Assembly (NCBI GenBank): GCA_005778355.1
Contig: SXON01000213.1
Location: 1-64,000, forward strand
Direction: 5' to 3'
DNA: 64,000 bases
DNA from: Pseudomonadota bacterium
GTDB lineage: Bacteria; Myxococcota_A; UBA796; SXON01
The stretch's first letter is position 1. Each line of letters starts with the position of its first letter. Position numbers and translations under genes: made by a program. Of this stretch, positions 33,818 through 43,029 are shown piece after piece. The notes beneath the pieces are model-generated. The model was not told the DNA's origin. It did not search any database and saw nothing but the letters and a program-made list of their open reading frames with translations.

Positions 33818-35464
33818 ATGGCGATCGTTCAAGGCATCGACGTGGGCAGCTGGCGCGTGCGCGTGGCCACGATGGAAGGCACCTTCCGCCGCTTCGTGCT
33901 GCGCGACGTGACCGAGATGGAGACCAGCGTGGGCACCGCCGCTGCCCTCGAGGCGATCCGCGCGCAGGAGCCGGGCTGGAACCAGGCCGACAAGGCTAGC
34001 GGCTTCCCGCTCGAGAAGGGTGCGATGCGCCTTGTGACGCTGCCCTTCACCGATCGGGCCACGGTGGCCAAGGCGCTCCCGGCCGAGGTGGAATCGAGCG
34101 TGCCCTACGACCTCGAAGACATGGTGCTCGCCACGCAGCTGGTCGACACCGACAAGGGCAAGTCTCGCACCCGCGCGGTGATCGCGCCGAAGGCGGCGAT
34201 CGAGGCCACGCTCGAGCTCCTCCGTGCCGCCCGCGCCGAGCCCAAGGCCCTGGTGCTCGACGCGGAGGCGCTTGCCAGCTTCGCCGACCGGGGTGTACAG
34301 GCGGTGATCGACGTGGGCCACGGCCGCACGATCCTCGCGCTGGCGCAGGGCGGACAGCTCGTGGCCGCGCGGCTGGTGCCCATCGGCGGCCACGCCATGA
34401 CCCTCGCCATCGCCGATGCGCTTGGCATTCCCGAGTCAGAGGCCGAGAGCCTCAAGCACGGGTCGACCGTCCCGGCGGGCACGGCGAGCGCCGAGGGCTG
34501 GTCGGACGCCGAGCCCACGGATGCCGACCGCAAAGGCGTGGCCGGGCACGCCGCCGCCGAGGCGGCGTTGCTCGCCGTGGTCGACGAGCTCATCGTCGAG
34601 TTGCGGGCACGTTTGATTGCCCTCGAGGATGAGCTGTCTGTGGGCATCGACGAGGTGCTCCTCGCGGGAGGTGGCAGTCTGCTCGGCGGCTTCGCCGCGC
34701 GCCTCTCGCTCGCGACCGGTGTCCCTGCCCGTGCGGTCCTGGTTCCCGGCGGACATCCCGCCTCCTGCGCGCTGGCCGTGGCCTACGCCCGCGTGGCGGC
34801 CGAAGACGTCAAGCCGCTCGACCTCCGGGTGGGCGAGTACGCCTACCGGGGTCACGCCGACCTCATGTGGAGCGCGGTGAGCTGGGGCGCGCTCGCGACG
34901 GCCGCCGGGATCTTGCTGGCGCTCGGGGTGAGCGCCTACCGCCTCAGCAACGCCTGGACGGCCGGCACCGAGGTGGATGGCGAGGTGGTGGAGGCGGTCA
35001 CCCGCAACTTCCCCGAGGTCGAGGCGTCGCGCCTCAGCGACTCGTCGGTGGCGCTCACCATCTTCACCGAGAAGGCCGCGGAGGCCGCCGCCCGCGTCGC
35101 GGCGCTCGGTCCCGCCGTGTCGGGCGAACCGCCCACGCTCACGATGCTCAAGGCCCTGTCGACCGCGCTGCCGCCCAACAAGGAGGCGCGCATCGACGTG
35201 CGCGAGCTCAACATCTCGGCCGACGCGGTGAGCTTCAAGGCCGAGACCGACAGCTACGAGAGCGCCGCCAACATCGAGGAGGCGCTCAAGAACTCCGAGC
35301 GCTTCACGCAGGCGAGGAAGTCCGAGGAAAAAAAGTCCTCCGGCGGCCTCACGTTCAACATGAGCATCCCCCTGGGCGTGGTCGAGGGGGGAGAAGTCGA
35401 GGCCCCGCCCGACGGTGCGCCGGTGCCAGATCCGGGCGCCGCCCCGGAAGGGAAGGAGGGCTAG
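33818..35464 (+). CDS. gspL: GspL/PilM-like cytoplasmic-inner membrane scaffold protein
   Basis: A 548-residue protein. Residues 1-340 are an actin-like PilM/GspL fold: QGIDVGSWRVRVA, LPFTDRATVAKALPAEVESSVPYDLEDMV, AVIDVGHGRTILAL and EVLLAGGGSLLGGF, which keep nucleotide-site glycines more like PilM than like E. coli GspL. One transmembrane helix follows at about 350-373, then a ferredoxin-like periplasmic domain and a low-complexity Pro/Gly/Glu tail. GspL recruits GspE to the membrane. The gene abuts gspM (TAG followed at once by ATG). Confidence 0.88.
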   Translation: MAIVQGIDVGSWRVRVATMEGTFRRFVLRDVTEMETSVGTAAALEAIRAQEPGWNQADKASGFPLEKGAMRLVTLPFTDRATVAKALPAEVESSVPYDLEDMVLATQLVDTDKGKSRTRAVIAPKAAIEATLELLRAARAEPKALVLDAEALASFADRGVQAVIDVGHGRTILALAQGGQLVAARLVPIGGHAMTLAIADALGIPESEAESLKHGSTVPAGTASAEGWSDAEPTDADRKGVAGHAAAEAALLAVVDELIVELRARLIALEDELSVGIDEVLLAGGGSLLGGFAARLSLATGVPARAVLVPGGHPASCALAVAYARVAAEDVKPLDLRVGEYAYRGHADLMWSAVSWGALATAAGILLALGVSAYRLSNAWTAGTEVDGEVVEAVTRNFPEVEASRLSDSSVALTIFTEKAAEAAARVAALGPAVSGEPPTLTMLKALSTALPPNKEARIDVRELNISADAVSFKAETDSYESAANIEEALKNSERFTQARKSEEKKSSGGLTFNMSIPLGVVEGGEVEAPPDGAPVPDPGAAPEGKEG

Positions 35465-36067
35465 ATGGCCGTGAAGATCATTGAGCCGGTGAAGACCCGC
35501 TTCGGCGCGCTGGTGGCCGACATGAGCCCGCGCGATCGCAAGATGTTCCTCGGCCTCATCGTGGCGCTCTACGTGGGCGTGCTCGGCTTTGCGCTCTGGC
35601 TGGGCGGCTCGCTCGTTTCCGACGCGCGCTCGCGGGTCGACGCGCGCGAGTCGGTGCTCGGGCGTCTCCGGGTGCTGGAGGCCCAGTACCTGGCCGACGC
35701 CGCCGAGGTGGCGGCCATCGAGGACATCCTACGGAAGAACGCCGACCAGGACTTCCAGGCCTACGTGGAGAAGGCCGCCGAGAAGACCGGCGTCACCCAG
35801 AACCTCCGCGCTGTACGGGAGAAGGGCATGACGCAAGAGGGCACCCTGCAAGTGAAGACCTACGCGGTCGACGTCGACAAGGTGACGCTCCAGCAGCTCA
35901 CCGACTTCCTCTACGAGGTGGAGGCCGGCGGCTACCCGCTCCGCATCGACCAGAGCCGTATCAAGACCAGCGGCACCGCTGGTTCCAAGCTGATGAACGC
36001 CGCGTTCGAGGTCAGCGCCTATCGACTCGAAGAAGGGGCGGCCGCTGCCCCCCAGGGAGGTGAGTGA
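35465..36067 (+). CDS. gspM: Type II secretion protein GspM
   Basis: A 200-residue bitopic inner-membrane protein: cytoplasmic N-terminus (MSPRDRKMFLG), transmembrane helix at about 27-47 (LIVALYVGVLGFALWLGGSL), a coiled-coil (SRVDARESVLGRLRVLEAQY) and a periplasmic ferredoxin-like domain with KVTLQQLTDFLYEVEAGGYP. It pairs with GspL. Its position between gspL and gspN and its overlap with gspN (TGATG) support the assignment. Confidence 0.85.
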   Translation: MAVKIIEPVKTRFGALVADMSPRDRKMFLGLIVALYVGVLGFALWLGGSLVSDARSRVDARESVLGRLRVLEAQYLADAAEVAAIEDILRKNADQDFQAYVEKAAEKTGVTQNLRAVREKGMTQEGTLQVKTYAVDVDKVTLQQLTDFLYEVEAGGYPLRIDQSRIKTSGTAGSKLMNAAFEVSAYRLEEGAAAAPQGGE

Positions 36068-37413
36068 TGTTGCGCTGGCTCGCGCTCGGCGCCGGTTGCC
36101 TCGCCACCAGCGCGGTGGGCACGGTGGTCGGGCTCTACGTCGCCTTCCCCTCCACGAAGGCGGCCGACTACGCCGAGTGGCGCGTGCACCAGGCCAACGA
36201 CGACTACGCGCTCGAGGTCGGCGGCGTGCGGCCCTGGTGGTTGCCGGGGGTCGCCGCGGACGATGTCACATTCTACAGCGTGAAGAAGGCGCGTCGCAAG
36301 AAGGACGAGGAGGGTCCAAAGCTCGAACGGGTGCAGGTGATCCAGCTCGACAGCCTCGCGGTCCGCGCGCAACTACTTCCCTTCCTCCTCGGTAAGACCG
36401 CAATCAGCTACAAGGCCGAGCTGCTCGGCGGGACCATCGACGGCGCCTTCGCCCGCTCGGACGCGTCGATGGAGCTCGACTTCGAGGTCGACGAGCTCGA
36501 TCTCGGCGCCGCGCCGATCGAGAAGGACGACGTGTCGGTGAGCCTGCTCGGAACCCTCTCCGGCCAGGCCGACCTCGTGCTCGACACCGAAGACGTGAAG
36601 GCCTCGACCGGTGGCCTGGAATTGCGTTTTGACGGGCTCAAGCTCGGCGAGGGCTCCAAGGTGATGGGCATCGAGCTCCCCGTGGTCACCTTCACCACGG
36701 CGGGGGTGAAGCTCGAGGTCAAGGAGGGCAAGCTAGAGGTGGTCGAGGGCAAGTTCGATGGCGACGTCATCGACATGGAGCTCTCGGGCGACATCTCGCT
36801 CAACAAGAAGCTCGAGCGCAGCCGCAACCGGCTGGAGCTCGTGGTCACCCTGCCGGAAGACCTCGACAAGCTCGCCTCCATCGCCCCGGCACTGAAGCGT
36901 TCGCGCGACGAGGAAGGCGGCTTCCACTTCAGCATCGGCGGCACCGTGCTCTCGCCCACCTTCCGGCCAGGCCGAGGCACGGGCAAGTCGTCGCGCGCCA
37001 GCAACGAGGACGACGAGTCGCCGGGCAAGCCGCGGCTGTTGTCGGGGGAGGAGGGTGGCCTCAGCGAGGACGATCCCGACGCGGCGCGCGAGGAGCGTCG
37101 CAAACGTCGCGAAGATCGCATCAAGGAGCGTCGCGAGCGGCTCAAGAAACGCCGCGAGGAGGCCGCGCAGACTCAGGGCGATGGCGCCGGCGAGGGCGAC
37201 GCGCTTGGCGAGCCCATGGACGACATGGGCGACATGCGGCAGGGCGGTCGGCGACCGCGCGACGATGAGGGGGGCGACATGGGCGACGAGATGGGGCCGC
37301 CCGACGACTTCGAATACCCCGAGGACGACATGGGCCCGGGGCGGCCGATGGAAGGGATGATCGACGCCGGCCCCCCCGGCAACGAGGATCCCCCGCCGGG
37401 CTTCGAGGAGTAG
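36067..37413 (+). CDS. gspN: Type II secretion protein GspN with long acidic C-terminus
   Basis: A 448-residue protein; ATG 36067 shares its A with the gspM TGA (a GTG 3 bases earlier is possible). An N-terminal transmembrane helix (LALGAGCLATSAVGTVVGLYVAF) precedes a beta-rich GspN domain that resembles AsmA-like lipid-transfer folds (VRAQLLPFLLGKTAISYKAELLGG, DLVLDTEDVKASTGGLELRF). Beyond residue 320 it has charged Arg/Glu helices (EERRKRREDRIKERRERLKK) and a Met/Gly/Asp/Pro-rich tail not seen in short GspN proteins. It closes the gsp operon. The TAG at 37411-37413 is followed in the same frame by a lamin-tail domain. Confidence 0.82.
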   Translation: MLRWLALGAGCLATSAVGTVVGLYVAFPSTKAADYAEWRVHQANDDYALEVGGVRPWWLPGVAADDVTFYSVKKARRKKDEEGPKLERVQVIQLDSLAVRAQLLPFLLGKTAISYKAELLGGTIDGAFARSDASMELDFEVDELDLGAAPIEKDDVSVSLLGTLSGQADLVLDTEDVKASTGGLELRFDGLKLGEGSKVMGIELPVVTFTTAGVKLEVKEGKLEVVEGKFDGDVIDMELSGDISLNKKLERSRNRLELVVTLPEDLDKLASIAPALKRSRDEEGGFHFSIGGTVLSPTFRPGRGTGKSSRASNEDDESPGKPRLLSGEEGGLSEDDPDAAREERRKRREDRIKERRERLKKRREEAAQTQGDGAGEGDALGEPMDDMGDMRQGGRRPRDDEGGDMGDEMGPPDDFEYPEDDMGPGRPMEGMIDAGPPGNEDPPPGFEE

Positions 37414-38061
37414 GTGGCGATCCCGGTCGTCAACGAGTTTCTCTACGACTGGCCCGATCGCGATGGCGGGCACGAGTTCGTGGAGATCTGCGTGCCGGCC
37501 GACGATCCTGAGAGCGTCACCGTTGAGCTCGAGGGCTGGAACCTCGAGTATTTTGGTCACGACTGGCGACAGCTCGGCACCCTCGACGGCATGAGCGTCG
37601 GACCGGGCGAGCACTTGCTCGTGACCGTTTTCACCGACGGCATGTGGAACGGCGACGAGGGCACCGCCGCCCTGCGGCTGGTTGACGCGGGCGGCCACGT
37701 GGTCGACACCGTGCTCTACGGGGCCCCAAATCGTGGCGACGTGGCCGACGACCGGGGCGAGTTCGCCGAGGGGCCCGACACCTTGGCCGACAGCGGCGCC
37801 TCGCTCGGCCGCTACCCCGATTGTGTCGATAGCAACGTGTCGATGGACGACTTCGTGGTGTACGCCTACCCCACCCCCGGGGAGGAGAATCCCGCGCTCG
37901 GTCGCGACACGGGGTCCCCCGACACCGGGCGCTCCGACCGGCCCGAACCCCCGGGCACCGAGCCCTGCAGCTGCGCGTCGGCCTCGCCCTCGCACTTCCT
38001 CCTGGGCCCGCTCGGTGCCATGCTGGGACTCGCCCGGCGGCGTCGCTCGACGTCGGGTTAG
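37414..38061 (+). CDS. Lamin-tail-domain protein with MYXO-CTERM-type tail, no signal peptide
   Basis: A 215-residue product read from GTG 37414. A lamin-tail domain (VVNEFLYDWPDRDGGHEFVEI through VVDTVLYGAPNRG to ASLGRYPDCVDSN) fills residues 5-150. A Pro/Asp linker follows, then a MYXO-CTERM-like tail: Cys-Ser-Cys, hydrophobic FLLGPLGAMLGLA and RRRR. Such tails need export and are thought to be cut by a myxosortase and surface-anchored. Yet no signal peptide is encoded, and GAGGAG is only 3 bases from the GTG. The frame is that of gspN, separated only by TAG. Either the gene makes a C-terminal extension of GspN by readthrough, or it is a remnant. Confidence 0.7.
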   Translation: MAIPVVNEFLYDWPDRDGGHEFVEICVPADDPESVTVELEGWNLEYFGHDWRQLGTLDGMSVGPGEHLLVTVFTDGMWNGDEGTAALRLVDAGGHVVDTVLYGAPNRGDVADDRGEFAEGPDTLADSGASLGRYPDCVDSNVSMDDFVVYAYPTPGEENPALGRDTGSPDTGRSDRPEPPGTEPCSCASASPSHFLLGPLGAMLGLARRRRSTSG

Positions 38062-38082
38062 CTCGACTGGCCCGGAGGACGG

Positions 38083-39867
38083 ATGTTCCTTGCCCTCGTT
38101 TTTCCCGCACTCTCTGGCCTCCTGGTCAACGAGGTCATGTACGATCCCACCGGCTCGGAAACCGGCGCCGACGAGTGGATCGAGCTGTGCAACAACGGCA
38201 CGGAGAGCGTGGATCTCACTGGCTACTGGGTGGAGTCGGGCGGCACCGAGTTTGGCTCGTGCTTCGACATCACCGGCGGGAGCATCGCCCCCGGCGAGTA
38301 CCTGATCCTCGGGGGTAGCTCCACGACGCACCCCGGCAGCTTCGATCCCGAGCTGCAAAACGGTGGGGGTGAGACCGACGGACTGCGGCTCTTGGCTCCC
38401 GACGGCACCGTGGTCGACACGGTGCTCTACGACGACGACGCTAACAGTAACGGCCTCGTCGACGACCTCGGCAGCAGCAGCTCCACCCCCGCGCCCGACG
38501 TGGGAGAGGGCCACTCCCTCGGCCGCTGGCCTGACTGCGCCGACACCAACGTGTCGGGCACCGACTTCGTCGACTACGACGTGCCGTCGCCGGGGGCCGC
38601 GAACGCGGAGCCCGAGGAAGAGGACACCGGCGACACGGGCGACACCGGCGGCGGCACCTTCGCCGACTGCTCGCTCGCGCCGTACCTGACGATCAACGAG
38701 CTGATGCCCAACCCCGACGGCTCGGGCTCCGACCAGGAGTGGATCGAGCTCTACAACGGCGGCAGCGAGGCCATCGACCTCGGCGGCTGGCTGGTGGAGT
38801 GGGACACCTCCTCCTGGGACAGCGCCTCGGACTTCGAGTTCGAGGCGGGCACGGTCGTGGAGGCCGGTGGCTTCCTCGTGGTGGGCTACGGCGGCGTGGA
38901 GGTCAGCTTCTCCATGGGCGACGCCGGGTCCAGCGCCGACGGTGTGCGCATCGTGTGCGACGGTGCTGCCGTCGATACCGTCGTGTATGGCGACGAAGAT
39001 CCCGGCGAGCTGACCGACGACAGCGGCAGCCTCGCCACCTCCTTCGCGCCCTCGCCCAGCGACGGCACCGCGCTCGCCCGCTTTGAAGACGGTCGCGACA
39101 CAAATATGTCTGGGGACGACTTCGTCTACGCCTCCGAGCCCACGCCGGGCGCGGCCAACAAGGTGCCCCACTGCGATCCCACCGGCGGCGAGGGGCTCAA
39201 GGTCAACGAGGTGGTCTACGACCCGAGCGACGACGACGACACCTACGAGTGGGTGGAGCTCTACAACGCCGGCTCGGTCACCATCCAGCTCGAAGGATTC
39301 CAGCTCGAAGGCGCGAAGTCCTCGTGGGACAACAACGCCACCCTCCCGGCGGAGCTCTCCCTGGCGCCCGGCGAGTTCTTCGTGATCGGCGGCGGCGACG
39401 TGCCCGAGCAAGACTACGCGGCCGACGATCTCGACCTCGGCAACGGTACCGACGGCGACGGCGTGCGCGTGCTCGACTGCGAGGGACTGGTGCTCGACAC
39501 CGTGCTCTACGGCGACGAGCTGGCCGACGATATCACCGGCGACAACGGCGCCACCGACGTGGTGGACGACCCGGGGACAGGCGCGAGCTTTGGCCGCTAC
39601 CCCGACGGCGGCGACAGCGACCAGCACACCGACTTCTTCCCCTACGACACGCCGAGCCCCGGCGAGCCAAACGCCGATCCCGGCGCCGACACCGACGGGG
39701 AGACCGGCGACACTGACGACACCGACAAGACCGAGGACCCGCCGGATGGTGGCTGTGGCCCCTCGGCCGACCGTCCCGCAGGCGCCGAGTGCGCCACCAC
39801 GCCGGGACCGCTCGCCGGTCTCGCGGCGGGCCTGGCAGCCCTGCTCGCGGCGAGGCGTCGCCGGTAG
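38083..39867 (+). CDS. Exported protein with three lamin-tail domains and MYXO-CTERM-type tail
   Basis: A 594-residue protein with a short signal peptide (MFLALVFPALSG) and GGAGG 5 bases before ATG. Three lamin-tail domains begin with LVNEVMYDPTGSE, TINELMPNPDGSG and KVNEVVYDPSDDD, each with a later VDTVLYGDE or similar. They are joined by Asp/Thr/Gly linkers (DTGDTGDTGG). The C-terminus has Cys-Gly, a hydrophobic LAGLAAGLAALLA and RRRR, a MYXO-CTERM pattern. Lamin-tail domains occur on bacterial surface proteins and DNA/phosphate-processing enzymes; no catalytic domain is present here. Likely cargo of the adjacent secretion system. It is 21 bases after the previous gene and converges on murB. 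Confidence 0.88.
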   Translation: MFLALVFPALSGLLVNEVMYDPTGSETGADEWIELCNNGTESVDLTGYWVESGGTEFGSCFDITGGSIAPGEYLILGGSSTTHPGSFDPELQNGGGETDGLRLLAPDGTVVDTVLYDDDANSNGLVDDLGSSSSTPAPDVGEGHSLGRWPDCADTNVSGTDFVDYDVPSPGAANAEPEEEDTGDTGDTGGGTFADCSLAPYLTINELMPNPDGSGSDQEWIELYNGGSEAIDLGGWLVEWDTSSWDSASDFEFEAGTVVEAGGFLVVGYGGVEVSFSMGDAGSSADGVRIVCDGAAVDTVVYGDEDPGELTDDSGSLATSFAPSPSDGTALARFEDGRDTNMSGDDFVYASEPTPGAANKVPHCDPTGGEGLKVNEVVYDPSDDDDTYEWVELYNAGSVTIQLEGFQLEGAKSSWDNNATLPAELSLAPGEFFVIGGGDVPEQDYAADDLDLGNGTDGDGVRVLDCEGLVLDTVLYGDELADDITGDNGATDVVDDPGTGASFGRYPDGGDSDQHTDFFPYDTPSPGEPNADPGADTDGETGDTDDTDKTEDPPDGGCGPSADRPAGAECATTPGPLAGLAAGLAALLAARRRR

Positions 39868-39879
39868 GACGGGTCGTCG

Positions 39880-40761
39880 CTAGCCCGGGAGGGGCCAGAG
39901 CTCGGCCGGCCAGTCGCCGACGACGCGCACCTCGGGCACTAGGCGCACGCCCGTCTCGCGGAGGACCGTGTCCCACGCGAGCCGGATGCAGCGCATCACG
40001 TCGAGCGCGGTGGCGCCGCCGCCATTGACGATGAAGTTGCCGTGTCGTTCGCTGATGCGCGCGCCGCCGATGGCGTGGCCCTTGAGTCCCACGCTCTCCA
40101 CGAGCCGCCCCGCGTGGTCGCCCGGCGGGTTGCGGAAGACCGAGCCGCAGGAGGGCAACTCCAGGGGCTGCGTGGCCTTGCGACGGGCCAGGTGATGGGC
40201 CACTCGCTCGCGCTCGGCGGCTGCGTCGGCGCGCGAACTCTGGAGGTAGGCGGCGGTGACGACGGCGCTCCTCGGCAGGTCGCCGTGCCGATACTCCATG
40301 TGCAGATCCTGTCGCGACATGCGCCGGGCGCACCCATCGAGCAGCACGTCGATGGCCACGAGCCGATCCGCGATCTCGCCGAGCACGGTGCCGGCGTTCA
40401 TCGCCACCGCGCCACCCACGGTGCCGGGCACGCCGGCGAGGCAGCCCAGGCCGCCAAGTTCCATCCGGTCGAGTCGCGACAACAGAACGCTGTTGTGCAG
40501 CCCAGCCCCGGCGCGGATGACCACCTTCTCGCCTGATTCCTCCACGACGTCGAGCGCGCGAAACTCGCCGCCCAGGCGTACGACCGTCCCCGGGAGGCCG
40601 CTGTCGGGTGCCAACAAGTTGGAGCCGTTCCCGAGGAGCAGCTCGATCTCCCCGATCCCGGCCAGCTCCGCGGTGGTCTCCACCACCACGAAGCGCGCCA
40701 TCGGCCCGCCGACCCGCCAGTACCCCTGTCGCGACAGGGGCTCGTCGCGTAGGTCCCGCAC
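39880..40761 (-). CDS. murB: UDP-N-acetylenolpyruvoylglucosamine reductase MurB
   Basis: A 293-residue flavoprotein. FAD-site motifs: YWRVGGPMARFVV, LLLGNGSNLLAPDSGLPG, GLGCLAGVPGTVGGAVAMNAG. Catalytic motifs: SCGSVFRNPPG (Ser) and VPEVRVVG (Glu). It reduces enolpyruvyl-UDP-GlcNAc to UDP-MurNAc with NADPH, a committed step of peptidoglycan synthesis in the cytoplasm. The length and absence of the type I insertion fit type II MurB. The start GTG 40761 follows directly after the TAG of the alpha-2-macroglobulin C-half gene, so the genes are in one operon. It is not placed in a typical mur cluster. Confidence 0.92.
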   Translation of the reverse strand: MRDLRDEPLSRQGYWRVGGPMARFVVVETTAELAGIGEIELLLGNGSNLLAPDSGLPGTVVRLGGEFRALDVVEESGEKVVIRAGAGLHNSVLLSRLDRMELGGLGCLAGVPGTVGGAVAMNAGTVLGEIADRLVAIDVLLDGCARRMSRQDLHMEYRHGDLPRSAVVTAAYLQSSRADAAAERERVAHHLARRKATQPLELPSCGSVFRNPPGDHAGRLVESVGLKGHAIGGARISERHGNFIVNGGGATALDVMRCIRLAWDTVLRETGVRLVPEVRVVGDWPAELWPLPG

Positions 40762-43029
40762 CTAGCCCCCGATGCGCCAGGTCTGGGGAGGAAGCGTGTA
40801 GAGCGTGTCGCCATCCCCGGGGTCGAGGGCGGTGCTCGGCGCGGCGTGGAGCGAGCCGGCGAGGGCCGCGGTCACGGGCAAGCTCGCTTCCCAGCCGCCG
40901 CCCTCGATGCCGCGCAGGGTGATGCTGCCCTCGGCCGCCGTGAAGCTCTGGATACGCGCGCTGGCCACGAGCGCCTCGAGACCCGACTCGTCGGCGCGTA
41001 CGCCAGCGGGGAGGCCCACGACCAGGTCGACCGGCGTGTCGGAGGGACTGGCGACGCGGACCGCCACCTGACCGGCCCCCCCGGCTCGGAGCCCGCTCGG
41101 CGGGGTGACGGACACCTGCACCGGGGCACCCTCGGGGGCCGTCCACGGCACGTAGGCGCGGTGCCGCGCGGTGAAGACGAGCCCGGGGGCGCCCGGCTCG
41201 GCACGGACGCGCAGCTTGTGGGCGCTGGCGGAGAGTGGCGCGAGGAGCGTGACGGCGCGATGGGGCTGGGTCGCGTCGAGCGTGCCGCGGGCCACCTCCA
41301 CGCCGTCGGCCTCGACGATGACGGTGAGCGCCGGGGGCGTGGCGCCCTTGAAGCTCGCTTCGAGCGCACGCAGGGCAAGCAGGTCGGCGAAGCCGTCGCC
41401 CCAGCCGCCCTCGGTGCGGTGTTGACCGAGGAGCGCCGTGGCCAGCTCGGCGGCGAGCGCGGGGTCGTCGGCGAGCGCGAGCGCGGCCAGGGCGGTGCCC
41501 TCGGGCGTGCCGGCCGCCCAGCCGTCGGGACGCGGGGCGCCCCCCGGTCGCAAGAGCCGATTGCCGTCCTCCCCTTCCACTAGGCCCTTCTTCACCACCT
41601 CGCGCAGGCGATCCGCGAGCTCGGTGTCGCTGATGGCGCCCGAGGCGAGGGCCCAGGCCGCGAGCCAGGGATCGTCGAGGCGAGGAAGATTCCGGTCGAA
41701 GGCGCCTTGCGCACGAAGTCGTACACCGGGGTGGTCGCTGGCGCGGGCGCAGAGCGCGGTGAGCGCCAACACCTGGTCGATGGTGCTGGCGGTGGTCACC
41801 CAGGTGCCGTCGGCGGCTTGCTCGCGGGCCACCTGGTCGACCATGCGCTCCCGCAGCGTGGCCTCCAGGCTCCCTTCCTCGGCGCCGCGCAGGCCCTCGG
41901 CCACGAGGCAGGCGGTGGCGATGTCGGGGGCCCGGGCGGCGCGGGCGACGGGCTGCCAGGCCCGCAGGCGCATGGCGCGGATGCTCTCCGGGGGCGCATC
42001 GTCCTCGTCGAGTTCCGCGGCGGCGTTGGCCAGCGCCAGACGGTAGAGCTGTCGCGACAGGTCGGCACCGTGGCGGATCCAGGGCTCGTCCCACCCGCCG
42101 CCCAGGCGTACTTCCTCGCGCACCACCGCCATCGCCCCGGGCCAGAGGGTGAGCGCCAGCTCGCCGAACTGGCCGCGCTCGATGCCGGGAAACTCAAGCT
42201 CGCGGTCGGCCGCCATGGCCCCGGAACGCACCACGTCGACCGGCTGGCCGACGGGCCGCACCGGCACGTCCTTCTGCACGCGGTCGATGTCGCCGAAGCT
42301 CGCGGTGATGGTGGCCGTGCCGGGGGCGCCGGCCACCACGCGCACCGCCCGGCTGGCACTGCCGCCAGCCCCCACGCTCAGTGCACCCGCGGCGCTGCCG
42401 CTGGCGCCGGTCGCGCTGACCGACAAGGGCGCGCTCATCGCGTCGCCGGTGGTGTTGACCACCTGCACCGGGAGCATCACCTCGTCGCCCGCGTAGAGCG
42501 AACCGGGAACGACCACGTCGACGTAGGCCGGAAGGGTGCTGAGAAAACTCGCCTCGCTGCCGGCTTGGGCGCCGTCGCGCGACTGGGCGAGCGCTAGCAC
42601 CCGCCAAGTCGTGAGCGAGTCGGGCACCGTGACCGGCACGGTCGCGACACCATCGCCGTTCGTCTCCACGAGGGGGAGCCACAGGAAACTCTCGGGGAAC
42701 CAGGCTCGGGGGGCGCCGCCGCCCCCGCGCTCGTCCTGGTCCTGCCGGTCTTTGCTCTCGCCTTTCTTGTCCTCGGTGCTCGCGTAGCCGATGGCACCGA
42801 GGGTCAAGTCGCCTGGCGCGGCCATCTTCTGCCGGGCGCGACCCCCTTCGCCGCCCATGGCGTCATCCATTTCCATCGGCGCGGCGGCCGGCGCGGGCGC
42901 GTCGGCGACCGGGTACGCGGCGTTCTTCTCCTCCTCTTGCCTGGCGGGCGCGGCGTCGCGCGACATGCATGAGGCGAGGGTGAAGAGCGTCCCTGAACCA
43001 ACCAGTGTCGCGACGGTGACGAGCTTCAC
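40762..43029 (-). CDS. Alpha-2-macroglobulin C-terminal half as a separate lipoprotein
   Basis: A 755-residue protein from GTG 43029 with signal peptide and lipobox LASC (Cys 21). A Pro/Glu/Ala linker runs to about residue 105. The alpha-2-macroglobulin domain begins with RAWFPESFLWLPLVETNGDG and TVPDSLTTWRVLA, followed by MG-type strands and an alpha/alpha-toroid thioester-domain-like region (residues 300-560: HGADLSRQLYRLALANAAAE, ADGTWVTTASTIDQVLALTAL, HRTEGGWGDGFADLLALRALE). The CxEQ thioester motif is absent, so covalent trapping is unlikely. A final receptor-binding-like beta domain ends the protein. It overlaps the N-terminal-half gene by GTGA. Bacterial alpha-2-macroglobulins are periplasmic protease traps. 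Confidence 0.82.
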   Translation of the reverse strand: MKLVTVATLVGSGTLFTLASCMSRDAAPARQEEEKNAAYPVADAPAPAAAPMEMDDAMGGEGGRARQKMAAPGDLTLGAIGYASTEDKKGESKDRQDQDERGGGGAPRAWFPESFLWLPLVETNGDGVATVPVTVPDSLTTWRVLALAQSRDGAQAGSEASFLSTLPAYVDVVVPGSLYAGDEVMLPVQVVNTTGDAMSAPLSVSATGASGSAAGALSVGAGGSASRAVRVVAGAPGTATITASFGDIDRVQKDVPVRPVGQPVDVVRSGAMAADRELEFPGIERGQFGELALTLWPGAMAVVREEVRLGGGWDEPWIRHGADLSRQLYRLALANAAAELDEDDAPPESIRAMRLRAWQPVARAARAPDIATACLVAEGLRGAEEGSLEATLRERMVDQVAREQAADGTWVTTASTIDQVLALTALCARASDHPGVRLRAQGAFDRNLPRLDDPWLAAWALASGAISDTELADRLREVVKKGLVEGEDGNRLLRPGGAPRPDGWAAGTPEGTALAALALADDPALAAELATALLGQHRTEGGWGDGFADLLALRALEASFKGATPPALTVIVEADGVEVARGTLDATQPHRAVTLLAPLSASAHKLRVRAEPGAPGLVFTARHRAYVPWTAPEGAPVQVSVTPPSGLRAGGAGQVAVRVASPSDTPVDLVVGLPAGVRADESGLEALVASARIQSFTAAEGSITLRGIEGGGWEASLPVTAALAGSLHAAPSTALDPGDGDTLYTLPPQTWRIGG

